19,601 nucleotides of DNA. It comes from Bacteroidetes bacterium GWA2_30_7. Its GTDB lineage: Bacteria; Bacteroidota; Bacteroidia; Bacteroidales; GWF2-33-38. This document shows, one piece after another, positions 10,901 through 16,919 of the stretch. Location: assembly GCA_001768155.1 (NCBI GenBank), contig MENC01000239.1, positions 1-19,601 on the forward strand. The letters run 5' to 3'. A program made the position numbers and the translations under genes. Positions within the stretch are counted from its first letter, which is position 1; every line of letters starts with the position of its first letter. A model generated the notes under the pieces. It was not told where the DNA came from. It ran no database searches and saw only the letters and a list, made by a program, of their open reading frames with translations.

Positions 10901-11746
10901 GGTACTGTTGATAAAGTTACTTCTATTAGATATTATAGCGTTAGCAGAACAGATCCGTCTAATAAATTGTCAAGCGCCACAATAGCTGTGTATTATGGTG
11001 CAGATGATGGCGTTAATGATGACCCAAATTTAACAATATTAAAATCAAATTCAGGAGAAACTGCATGGTTAGATTTAAACCAGGGAGCAATTGGAGGAGG
11101 GAAAATTACTTGTGGTGCCGATGCTATCACATCGTTCAGTAAATTTGCTCTTGGTAATAAAAATGGTGGCACTAATCCTCTTCCTATAGAATTGCTCAAT
11201 TTTGAAGCTAAAGCAGGAAATAATATTGTTGATATAAACTGGTCAACCGCAAGTGAAATTAATAATGATTATTTTACAATTGAAAAATCAGTTAATGGTG
11301 AAGATGTTGTTGAGGTTACAAAAGTAAAAGGAGCTATTAATAGTTCTACAATTCTTAAATATTCTGCGATAGATGAAAATCCATTTACCGGAATATCTTT
11401 TTACAGATTAAAACAAACCGACTTTGATGGTAAATTTACTTATTCCAATTGGGTTGCCGTTAACTTTGACCAAATCAAAGAATTTTCGTTTGATATTTAT
11501 CCCAATCCTGTATTAAATAATCAGCCAATGTATTTAAAAATGTCTGGAACAGAAAAGAATAAAGATGTTTTAGTTGTTGTTAGAGATGTTTTGGGCAATG
11601 AAATGTATAGCAAAGTATTTATTGTTGATGAATCAAGTGAATCTGTATTTGCAATAGATACGCAAAAAAAATTAGCATCAGGAGTATATTTAATAATCGG
11701 CTCATCTAATAATAAAATTTATTATAAGAAGATTGTAATAAAATAA
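4955..11746 (+). CDS. Giant T9SS-secreted beta-solenoid surface protein (type A sorting domain)
   Basis: This 2263-residue protein starts with a signal peptide (about 1-35, ending NKILA). It consists mostly of Thr/Asn/Gly-rich repeats such as LTV.GG.F..GTT, expected to stack as a parallel beta-helix. Two similar cap modules follow the solenoid stretches. The first (about 906-1065) has GHVYGYLQKYI, then YTPVIVNIT, then RYWKI. The second (about 1918-2070) has YVDGPLIKN, PVGKG..WRPLELTYT and RYYSV. About 1067-1150 is a separate domain (TWNNQANW, then DGTTLFTTELSLGDV). LPIELLNFEAK at about 2076 opens an fnIII-like domain, and FDIYPNP (2179-2185) to KIVIK at the end is a type A T9SS sorting domain. 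The protein is likely exported and anchored or released at the outer surface. An adhesive or structural role is inferred. Ends at a clear terminator. Confidence 0.95.
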   Translation: MNKLNLLYLFLKFKIQQIIICALLLLIFTSNKILATTYYSFAATDPRLFASWTDDLTCTGANPANFTTAGDIFIVQAAHDLTMGNNWTIGANVTLQIDGILRDNNKSLVTGGDIILNGTLYYQKATTWTGNNWSGNGTINIGGGNPTLTLNPSTATVTFNGSPTINIKITITDATTVSNNGNITLNNVLNGGGGTATWLNNNGSTLNYSVAGTPMATGLLDVDAASNLVKYTATNNLTIKTTNYYNLTIAITTAKTASLGGAVVVGNNLTISSGILDPVGNDLTVDGTTTISGGNLSDSNIGGNNTLNDVSISSGNLQVNGANETFSIGGNLTMTGGSITAATANTTTVNVTGNLSVPSGTVAINGGSGTTSITITSTSSVVGTLNIENTGTVNYTATGATTISGTLSIPSTLGTKIFGGITVNTTGTWNNSGNSPITVNGSIQLNGSGAFTSGSGLYTLAGGANTISGTATDITITSALVTGVYELLSSITFIVPTLAVDGTFTNSSTCTIATSLSGTNEFIQGTNSTLNIGGAITVTTFTASTNCDNVVNYNGTAAQTMKAGNYCSLTVSNTNAITGATFGGVTSVANTFTVSSSGLATNSGQQITVTGNTAITGTFNITGAVGAKEFNNITVNAGGILNNSGNSDIVVNGDILNDDTFTSGSGTYTLQGGATKTISGSSGVNITNATVSGTYQVNSAGFTCANLTVSGSLSNNNVTTVSTSLSGVGTFTQLNGSIFNIGGTNTITTFDVDVNSNTVEYNGGGAQTVYSTTYHHLNKSGGGTATLGGDITVNGNISITSTGTLSADAAAYNITLLGNWSKAATATFTGNSGAGKVVFDGTVAQSTTGVTTFTNLEISNSNAAGVTLGEDITINTNLNFVQGNINTGSYYVKIPSGVTVTNPTNGHVYGYLQKYISAGGADVTFEVGGSSTDYTPVIVNITAGFVAGYLVCSSSNSPTEHGDVSSSDIDASKNINRYWKIRTSDGDGDVTFTNIDITFNFLDADKDGGINPPDFEIQKYDGTSWYDVTETDQFANSIKLTNGGANAVIAGITKYDFIVGHRINPDYIYNATTGPITWNNQANWIKARSGKISTDGVTTTVTGDGTTLFTTELSLGDVLILSTSPTTIIGTINTITNNNILDLNAPAALYANVDFGKQTIPNNANDIVYIGNPLIAVANTDVTLDMNPSIFRLIFNDMACANTLTHAAANSLTLGSNVTVKQPTNANTNLWDIAGGSATVGGNLNIGSSVAAVGQIAEVNIIGGSITLNNNLIFSTTTASDALLDLSAGGGRVYLKGNISLNSDGTINPGSLGSIFDYCGTSKNQTVVFTGNPTYYNLYFNNTYASGSVTLGSNLTKDNVTGNVIVQTGKFFNGGYSIDAITLTTTFEVDNGAYFRMTGNSVFPTNFNSYDMQTGSYTQYYQDNAGGTDISLQIYGYLESKPQTNGRTHYFVNGTTTINNNLTIGDATYSGTTDINTNDATVTVLGDIIIDNLATLIADGVGGTGYKTLTLGGNWTNNGGTFTTSNGNIQFNCTDNKAINGSALSQTLYNVELALTAGKTLSVGGSTTTLTVNNFTETTGNFTGPTTMTVNNNLVQSAGTFTGGTTMTISGTAQFNGGTHNAATTQTITGTATINTDGTIFTGGTTLTLNDVLTCNDASTFTTATTTDINANVVLNSTSSLVGGTTINFSGATWTNNGGAFDGTTNSNTIVFDNNAAQLITGTANAETFYNCEIAITGGNALTTNTPAFTTLTVNDLTMTTGNFTPPATLAVNDDFTQSSGTYTGNTLVTVSDVFTLDGGTFTAGATTTVVGNFIMNAGTYTAGANLNVGGNWDYNGGTFTPGTNTVTFNGSVDQTLDGVMSFYNLTMGQSVTAKKLTLNSTVTVTNSLTMTTGLISTTTNSLTLGTAATAASVGDADSYVDGPLIKNVLGGALGPVTNNFPVGKGTAWRPLELTYTHLGGCPAYSYTAEVFNTAPPAMTLPGTVDKVTSIRYYSVSRTDPSNKLSSATIAVYYGADDGVNDDPNLTILKSNSGETAWLDLNQGAIGGGKITCGADAITSFSKFALGNKNGGTNPLPIELLNFEAKAGNNIVDINWSTASEINNDYFTIEKSVNGEDVVEVTKVKGAINSSTILKYSAIDENPFTGISFYRLKQTDFDGKFTYSNWVAVNFDQIKEFSFDIYPNPVLNNQPMYLKMSGTEKNKDVLVVVRDVLGNEMYSKVFIVDESSESVFAIDTQKKLASGVYLIIGSSNNKIYYKKIVIK
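9677..10504 (+). repeat. Degenerate ~60-bp (20-residue) solenoid coil repeats
   Basis: Residues 1575-1695 divide by eye into six coils of about 20 residues, each with a variant of GTFTGGTTMTI followed by an N/V-rich strand. A second run, about 1757-1850, repeats the pattern (GNFTPPATLAV, GTYTGNTLVTV, GGTFTAGATTTV, AGTYTAGANLNV, GGTFTPGTNTV). This is typical of one turn per repeat in a parallel beta-helix. Confidence 0.7.
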
Positions 11747-11790
11747 TGTAATATTTATATTAATTATATAGTTATAAAAAGAGATAAATA

Positions 11791-11812
11791 AAAAGGGCTT
11801 TAGCCCTTTTTT
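11791..11812 (+). terminator. Rho-independent terminator after the giant surface gene
   Basis: AAAAGGGC (11791-11798), loop TTTA, GCCCTTTT (11803-11810), with further T residues. It lies 45 bp after the stop codon. The flanking A and T tracts would let it act in both directions, but no minus-strand gene ends here. Confidence 0.85.
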
Positions 11813-11828
11813 AATGTCTTAATTTTCA

Positions 11829-11836
11829 TACTTTTG
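11829..11836 (+). promoter_or_regulatory. Candidate -7 promoter box for the AbiC-like gene
   Basis: TACTTTTG is an exact TAnnTTTG match, 24 bp upstream of the GTG start. No TTG or TTTG is visible 17-23 bp upstream of it, so only the -7 half is supported. It lies just after the terminator, which suggests the next gene is a separate transcription unit. Confidence 0.4.
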
Positions 11837-11860
11837 TAAAAATTATAAATTTACAGTTCT

Positions 11861-12733
11861 GTGAAAGCAAAAAAAGAAATCATAATAAGAATTTACTTAA
11901 TTTTTTCTGCACTATCAGTCGCTATTGGAATATTTATAATTGGATATTTTGCATTTGTGCTGAAAGACTATTATGTATTAAAGAATTATGGGCTATTTAA
12001 ATTACCTGAAAATTGGCAAGAGGTTGATTTTATTGGAGGAGTTTATGGAACATTGTGGACTTTGGTTGGTTTACTATTGTTGTATTTAGCCATGAAAATG
12101 CAAATCAAAATTCTGAAAATGGAAATTGACGAATTGAAAAATAATGAAAAGCATTTCAGCTACGAACAATTTGAATATGAGTTTATAAACCAGTCGCGTG
12201 AAGTGGTTGAAATCTGTAATTCTATTAAGCTGGAAACAGAGGAATATATTGTTGAATTAGATGAAAATAAATTAGTTATTATTAAAGGTGATGCATTATT
12301 TGATTTAATAGAAAAAGATTTAAAAAGGTTGTCTTCGTGTTTAAAAAATAAAAAATACCCCGATTCAAAACAAAATATTATACTTTTAACCAATTATGGA
12401 ATAGGTGAAAAATTATTCATTCAAATTTCAACTAAATTCTTTGAACTTTCCGAAAAACAGATATTAGAAGATACATTTAAAATTATTTTCAAAAGATTTT
12501 ATTTTGAATTATATCCCTTGTTTAAGAAATTCGATTCTATTTCGAAACTTATTTTGGATTCATATTTAATTGAAATTGAAAACAATGACAAAGAAGTAAT
12601 TTTTCAAAAGTATAAAAAACAATATGAATTTATTTTAGCTCATTTGTCATATAGTTCTTTAAATTTCTTTAATTTCTCTGCTTTATTTTCAGAAAACATT
12701 AAGAATTTAAACGAGGTAATGTTAAAAAAATAA
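11861..12733 (+). CDS. Two-TM membrane protein resembling the putative phage abortive infection (AbiC-like) family
   Basis: This 290-residue protein begins at GTG; the frame has a stop just upstream and no earlier start. TM1 is about 11-33. TM2 (about 58-78) sits in FIGGVYGTLWTLVGLLLLYL and is followed by a charged, coiled-coil-like stretch (KMQIKILKMEIDELK), then a cytoplasmic helical domain. The layout (two TMs, GG..G...L..LLLLYL..K.Q, a FEYEF..Q..EVV block, and a C-terminal FYFELYPLFKKF ... YEFILAHLSYSSLNFF) matches what I recall of the PutAbiC family, where YFR.LY.I and RAQLS.YE occur in these positions. Members are annotated as possible phage-exclusion proteins, but function is mostly untested. 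It has its own start region and is convergent with the next gene 48 bp away, so it appears to be a solitary gene. It could alternatively be an unrelated membrane protein. Confidence 0.6.
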   Translation: MKAKKEIIIRIYLIFSALSVAIGIFIIGYFAFVLKDYYVLKNYGLFKLPENWQEVDFIGGVYGTLWTLVGLLLLYLAMKMQIKILKMEIDELKNNEKHFSYEQFEYEFINQSREVVEICNSIKLETEEYIVELDENKLVIIKGDALFDLIEKDLKRLSSCLKNKKYPDSKQNIILLTNYGIGEKLFIQISTKFFELSEKQILEDTFKIIFKRFYFELYPLFKKFDSISKLILDSYLIEIENNDKEVIFQKYKKQYEFILAHLSYSSLNFFNFSALFSENIKNLNEVMLKK

Positions 12734-12781
12734 CTTTTATTGTGTTCCATACTTGTACCTCATTAGAATAAAGTTGTAAAT

Positions 12782-13690
12782 TTACTTCAATTCAAAAGTA
12801 GTTGAGCCAATTTGAGCACCATCAATAAAAATATCAACTAAATATTTTCCAACAATTAATTCTTCGTTGTTTTTCCAAAACATACACATATTTACAGTTT
12901 TATTCTGATAATCAACTTCACGTTTTGCAGAATAAACAATTTTTCCACCCTGAAAATCGAATGTATTTTCCTCTGAATCTGCAAGAACTAATTCGTCGGG
13001 GCGAGCAATTCGTAAATAAACATTTCTTGCACCAGAAGGAGCTAAATCGTTTTCTAATAAATTAAAACAGACTTGAACTTTATCAACCTTATTTGCTTTA
13101 CTAACATCTTTTCCTTTTTTGTTCAAAGGCGTAGGTAATAAATTAGATACTTTAATTACCGAACCAATTGTTACTTTGCTAGATAAATCTTCGTTAGTTT
13201 TTGTAAGCTGACTATTAACGTCTTTGGCTTTTATAAATTCTGTTTTCACTTTAATATTTTCGGCAGTAAGAACCTGATTCCGAATATTTAAAGAATCTAT
13301 TTGAGTAACAAAACTCTTCATTACGTCTCTAAGTGTTGTAAGCTCTTTTTTATATTGTGCAATCTGATAAGAAGAGGCACTTTTAATTTTTTTAATTTCT
13401 TCCATTAAAGTTTTAATCCGTTCCTGTTCGCCTGCAAGTTTTGCGTTTATTGTATCGTTTGTAGTTTGTAATTCGTCGTATTGTTCAAGTAAAGCATTTA
13501 ACTCGCTGGTTATTTGCTCCTTCTCATCGTTAGTGTCAATAACCCTAACTGTCAGTATCTTGATAGCCTGTGTTTCTTGATAATAAAGCCAACCGGTAAT
13601 TGAATTTGTAATTAACAATAATACTATAATTCCAATAAAAATTATTCTGCTCTTATTATTTCCTGAACTTCCTTGAAGAGTATTTTCCAT
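12782..13690 (-). CDS. Membrane-anchored coiled-coil protein with C-terminal beta domain, function unknown
   Basis: This 302-residue protein has a single TM at about 16-36 after a short polar N-terminus, so the bulk is probably periplasmic (or cytoplasmic if inverted). About 48-172 is a long heptad-like coiled coil rich in Glu, Lys, Gln and Leu. About 175-302 is a beta-rich domain with VCFNLLEND, VYLRIARPD, VNMCMFW and a terminal FIDGAQIGSTTFELK, as in conserved Bacteroidota proteins without a named function. It lies 70 bp downstream of the SpoIIE gene on the same strand, with only an imperfect -7-like TATCTTTA between them, so co-transcription is plausible. No enzymatic motif is visible. Confidence 0.85.
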   Translation of the reverse strand: MENTLQGSSGNNKSRIIFIGIIVLLLITNSITGWLYYQETQAIKILTVRVIDTNDEKEQITSELNALLEQYDELQTTNDTINAKLAGEQERIKTLMEEIKKIKSASSYQIAQYKKELTTLRDVMKSFVTQIDSLNIRNQVLTAENIKVKTEFIKAKDVNSQLTKTNEDLSSKVTIGSVIKVSNLLPTPLNKKGKDVSKANKVDKVQVCFNLLENDLAPSGARNVYLRIARPDELVLADSEENTFDFQGGKIVYSAKREVDYQNKTVNMCMFWKNNEELIVGKYLVDIFIDGAQIGSTTFELK

Positions 13691-13760
13691 ATTTTTTTAT
13701 AATTGATTTTAGATTTTAACGATGTAAAAGTAAAGATATTTTAAAAAAAAATATAATGTT

Positions 13761-16460
13761 TTAGATTTTTATAGCTAAAATCGTAATATCATCTGTTTGC
13801 TCTATATTATTACACCAGTAATCTAAAGTGGTTTTTAATAATTCCTTTTGTCTAAATAACGGAAAATCAGAATTTTTTAAAATTAATTTTTTAATGTTTT
13901 TTGATTTGAATTTTTTTCCGTTTTGACTTGTTCCACCAAATTGGTCTTGATAGCCATCAGTCATAAGAAAAACTAAATCATCTGAATATAATTGTATTTC
14001 GTGGTTTGTGAAGCTATCCATTTTTTCGTAAATGGCTATGGGCATTTTGTCAGGCTTTAGCTCCTGTAACACAAACCTCTGGTTTGTAAGTTCTGTATCA
14101 CGAACCTCCGGTTCGTTAGACAACAATCCAGAGGATTGTGTTACAGCACCCTTGCTCAGAGATGCCACCTTTTCAAAAGGTGGCATCTCTGAGCAGCAGC
14201 GAACTATCCAAAGTGGGTTATTAGCTCCTGCCCACTGTGCGTTGTAAGATTGTTTGTTTATTGACGATTGATTATTATCTGCTTCGTTCTCACTTTCTCC
14301 TTGTATCACTTTTTCACTTTCTTCTTCACTTGGGACTTTGGATTTTGGACTTTGAGCTTGGGGCTTTATCACAATTAGGCTAATATCCATCCCGTCTTTT
14401 ACACTTAGCGAAACGCCGGAGTTTTGTTCGCCCGATTCTTTGAAGGCTGAGGCACTCAAAGCCCCTTTTTGCTGTAAAGCGTAAATTATTTCTTTTCGAA
14501 GGTCGTTTAATATTTCATTTGCTACTACGATTTCTTTTCTTCTAACGATTTCGTTTAGTAAGCTTATTCCAAGCATACTCATAAATGCACCAGGTACTCC
14601 ATGCCCTGTACAATCGGCTACAGCAACAATTACAATGGGACATGTTACATTATCAATTTTTGTTGCCCAATAAAAGTCACCAGATACAATATCTTTCGGT
14701 TTAAAAAGGATGAAATAATCAGAAAAATTTTCACTAAAAATTTTAAAATCGGGTAAAATAACTGATTGAATTCGTTCGGCATATTTTATAGAAGCTGTTA
14801 TTTCAGAATTTTGTATTATTATTTTGTCTCTTTGTGCTTCAATTTCATCTCTTTGTGCAGTAATTTCTTCTTTTTGTTGCTTTATTTCTGCATTTTGAAG
14901 AGATAATAAAATATTTGCTTTTCTTTTTTGTCGATAACTTATAAACACATAAACAGATATTAAAAACAATAGAAATATTACAATAATATAAGCATATTTT
15001 TGAGTTGTTTGCTGTTTTATTTCAGCATGTTGCCTTGCTAATTCAATTTTTTGAATTTCAATTTCTTTTTGTTTTTTTTCTGATTCATATTTTGCTTGCA
15101 TTTCATTAATTTGTTCGGTACTTTTTTCATTAAAAATACTATCTTTTAATATAGTAGCTTCTGATAGACAATAATATGCCTTTTCAAAATTTTTAATTTT
15201 TAAATTTGCTTCTGCTAAATTTTCATAAGCAAGAAATAAAAAATTTCGAGCATTAATTTTTTTAGATAATTCTATCGCTTTTTCTGCATAAGGAATCGCA
15301 TCTAATGGCTTATTCTGATATAATTTTGTTTTAGATAAATTAACATATAGTCCACATTTTTTAAAATCAAGGCTTAACTCATCTGAAATTGCGAATGCTT
15401 TTTCTAAATAATCAAATGCATTTTCGTGTTTTTTGAACCGATTATAAATAGTTGCCATATTTGCGTAACAATCTGCAATACCGGATTTATCATTAATTTT
15501 TTGTTTAATCAAAAGTGCTTCGTTAAATAACCTAAGTGCTTCATCTAATTTATCTAATTCAAGCATTATTAAAGCAATATTAATGTACGAATTTGACACC
15601 CCTATTTCGTCTCCAATTTCTTTTTTAAGTTTAAGCGATTTATAATAGTAATCAATTGCTTGAGTAGGATTTTTTTGCATATAAAAAACAATTCCAATAT
15701 TATTTAAAGTAGATGCTAAATCCTTTTTTTTGTCTAGTTTTTCAAATACCAATAATGCCTCTTGATATAATTGCAGAGCTTCAGAATAATTAGCATTTGA
15801 GTAATGCACCCTTCCTAAAGCAAGAGAAATTTGTGCAATACGAAACTCATCTTTTACAAACTCAAACGCTTTTATTGCTTTACTAAAATAGATTTGTGCA
15901 CTATCAAACTTACCTCTTTCTACAAATAGTTCAGCTAGATTTCTGTTTGCTTCACCACTTTCGTGAAATTCTTTAAGGTTGAATGAAATCTTTGAGGCTT
16001 TTTTATAATAAAAACCACTTTTATCCCAATCGTTTAAATAATAATGGCAATGACCAATATTTATGTACGATTTACTAACTATTTTACCTTCATTTATTTC
16101 TAAAGAATATTGAATACAATTTTCAAATTGTTTAATTGCATCAATATAATTTTTGCTTTTATACAAACTAATTCCTAATGCTAATAACGACCATGCTTTG
16201 TTTCTTTTTAAATTAGAATCGTCTGAATTTATTTTCAATAATTTTTCGCTAATTTCCAAAGCATTTTTTGATAATTGTTTTGAATATTCGTAATCTTTTG
16301 TGTTTTCACATATTTCCAATAAAATTCTAACTCTTGCCGAATCTGAACTAGTTATTTTTAGTTTATTTTCAAGAGAATCTAATAAAGAACTTTGGCAATA
16401 TAAATCGTTAAAAGATAAAGTAAATACGACTGATAATGATATGATTAATAATTTAATCAT
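13761..16460 (-). CDS. TPR - transmembrane - coiled coil - SpoIIE-type PP2C serine phosphatase with two in-frame insertions
   Basis: The ATG at 16460 gives 899 residues and a good signal peptide (MIKLLIISLSVVFTLS ... YCQ). An upstream TTG at 16493 would add 11 residues and seems less likely. About nine TPRs span 89-439, a TM spans about 490-509, and a Gln/Glu/Lys coiled coil covers 510-560. The SpoIIE/PP2C domain (about 578-899) has metal-binding motifs GDFYWA (594-599), DCTGHGVPGAFMSM (616-629), KDGMD (689-693), TDGYQDQFGG (834-843) and QTDDITIL (888-895), so it looks active. Such proteins dephosphorylate Ser/Thr on regulators in response to periplasmic TPR input. Insertions at about 700-742 and 755-797 flank the strand QWAGANNPLWIVR and have no counterpart in typical family members; the second is made of DNA palindromes. 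The frame is intact. The 302-residue gene follows. Confidence 0.93.
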   Translation of the reverse strand: MIKLLIISLSVVFTLSFNDLYCQSSLLDSLENKLKITSSDSARVRILLEICENTKDYEYSKQLSKNALEISEKLLKINSDDSNLKRNKAWSLLALGISLYKSKNYIDAIKQFENCIQYSLEINEGKIVSKSYINIGHCHYYLNDWDKSGFYYKKASKISFNLKEFHESGEANRNLAELFVERGKFDSAQIYFSKAIKAFEFVKDEFRIAQISLALGRVHYSNANYSEALQLYQEALLVFEKLDKKKDLASTLNNIGIVFYMQKNPTQAIDYYYKSLKLKKEIGDEIGVSNSYINIALIMLELDKLDEALRLFNEALLIKQKINDKSGIADCYANMATIYNRFKKHENAFDYLEKAFAISDELSLDFKKCGLYVNLSKTKLYQNKPLDAIPYAEKAIELSKKINARNFLFLAYENLAEANLKIKNFEKAYYCLSEATILKDSIFNEKSTEQINEMQAKYESEKKQKEIEIQKIELARQHAEIKQQTTQKYAYIIVIFLLFLISVYVFISYRQKRKANILLSLQNAEIKQQKEEITAQRDEIEAQRDKIIIQNSEITASIKYAERIQSVILPDFKIFSENFSDYFILFKPKDIVSGDFYWATKIDNVTCPIVIVAVADCTGHGVPGAFMSMLGISLLNEIVRRKEIVVANEILNDLRKEIIYALQQKGALSASAFKESGEQNSGVSLSVKDGMDISLIVIKPQAQSPKSKVPSEEESEKVIQGESENEADNNQSSINKQSYNAQWAGANNPLWIVRCCSEMPPFEKVASLSKGAVTQSSGLLSNEPEVRDTELTNQRFVLQELKPDKMPIAIYEKMDSFTNHEIQLYSDDLVFLMTDGYQDQFGGTSQNGKKFKSKNIKKLILKNSDFPLFRQKELLKTTLDYWCNNIEQTDDITILAIKI
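14064..14146. repeat. Composite palindromic element inside the SpoIIE gene (three 17-nt hairpins, 19-bp outer arms)
   Basis: The outer arms are CTGTAACACAAACCTCTGG (14064-14082) and CCAGAGGATTGTGTTACAG (14128-14146), complementary at 18 of 19 positions. Inside or overlapping are three hairpins with 7-bp stems and 3-nt loops: ACAAACC-TCT-GGTTTGT (14071-14087), ACGAACC-TCC-GGTTCGT (14100-14116) and ACAATCC-AGA-GGATTGT (14123-14139). The element keeps the reading frame and encodes most of the second SpoIIE insertion. It looks like a dispersed REP- or MITE-like palindrome family. Confidence 0.85.
14154..14194. repeat. 41-nt perfect palindrome in the SpoIIE coding sequence
   Basis: The left arm GCTCAGAGATGCCACCTTTT (14154-14173), a single C at 14174, and the exact 20-nt reverse complement (14175-14194) form a perfect inverted repeat. 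It lies 7 bp from the composite hairpin element. On the coding strand it encodes roughly CSEMPPFEKVASLS. In the mRNA it could form a very stable hairpin. Confidence 0.93.
14235..14363 (-). other. Low-complexity in-frame insertion in the SpoIIE domain
   Basis: This stretch encodes about 43 hydrophilic residues (PQAQSPKSKVPSEEESEKV, then QGESENEADNNQSSINKQSYNAQ) between the strands DISLIVI and WAGANNPL, where SpoIIE proteins normally have a short turn. At DNA level it has short iterations of TCACTTT (about 14289-14330) and GGACTTT/GGATTTT (about 14332-14352), unlike the surrounding coding sequence. It is probably a flexible surface loop created by insertion or slippage. Confidence 0.65.
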
Positions 16461-16573
16461 TAATAAAATATAATTTGAATAATTTTTTTGCAATTTAATC
16501 TTTTAATTTAAAATGATAACTTAATAATTTTTTAAAATTACAAAATTTCGATTTCGATTAAAACAAATGTTAC

Positions 16574-16789
16574 TACTCAGTTGCGCATTATTTCTCGCTC
16601 ATATTGTTTCTCGCAAAGACGCAAAGAACGCAAAGTTTTAAGTCCGCAAGGTTTAAAAAATCATTTATGATTTTTTTCTTTGCGTTCCAACAGGTTATTT
16701 GCAATCCTTTTAATTCAATATTTTCATTTTCGGTCATAAGTCCTTGCGTTCTTTGCGACTTTGCGAGATAAATTTATAGCTACTGAGTA
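16574..16789. repeat. Intergenic palindromic (MITE/REP-like) element
   Basis: Between the divergent SpoIIE and lipoprotein genes, the 27-nt arm at 16609-16635 (starting TCTCGCAAAGACGCAAAG) is the reverse complement of 16742-16768 at 25 of 27 positions. Further out, TACTCAG (16574-16580) pairs with CTGAGTA (16783-16789). Inside are a third shorter copy of the CTTTGCGTTCC motif (16678-16688) and a palindrome AAAAAATCAT-TT-ATGATTTTTT (16655-16676) that could act as a terminator-like hairpin. No ORF is present. The GCAAAGACGCAAAG motif occurs, in my recollection, as a dispersed intergenic repeat in several bacterial genomes. The rest of the gap (16461-16573 and 16790-16887) is AT-rich without further structure that I can support. 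Confidence 0.8.
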
Positions 16790-16887
16790 TTTACAAACAA
16801 ATTAGAATATAAAAATATATATATTTCCACTGTAAATTATTTGTTTTTTAATTGCCAGAGGGAACCGTACATGAATTTTCATTTGGA

Positions 16888-16919
16888 TTTGAGAATTTAA
16901 AAAAATTCATGTAGGTTTG
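16888..16919 (+). promoter_or_regulatory. Consensus promoter overlapping the start of the lipoprotein gene
   Basis: TTTG (16888-16891), 20 bp, TAGGTTTG (16912-16919) matches the Bacteroidota -33/-7 consensus exactly. The last three bases of the -7 box are the TTG codon at 16917. If active, transcription would start near 16923-16926, at or just past the GTG at 16923, implying a leaderless or nearly leaderless mRNA. It could also be a chance match. Confidence 0.4.

Noticed and set aside
6649..11199. Antisense ORFs of 60-109 codons within the giant surface gene
   Set aside because: Thr/Asn/Gly-rich repeats give stop-poor antisense frames; the translations are Val/Pro-rich without motifs or start signals.
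12734..12781. Bidirectional terminator between the two convergent genes
   Set aside because: I could not find a stem of useful length in the 48-bp gap.
14032..14247. Plus-strand ORF of 71 codons over the palindromic insertion
   Set aside because: It is the antisense of the SpoIIE gene; the palindromes remove stops in both strands. No start signal or domain supports it.
13761..16460. SpoIIE gene as a pseudogene because of the insertions
   Set aside because: The frame is uninterrupted and all metal-binding motifs on both sides of the insertions are present.
16461..16493. TTG at 16493 as the start of the SpoIIE gene
   Set aside because: The ATG at 16460 yields a more typical signal peptide and is the commoner start codon; the upstream 11 codons are polar and add nothing recognisable.
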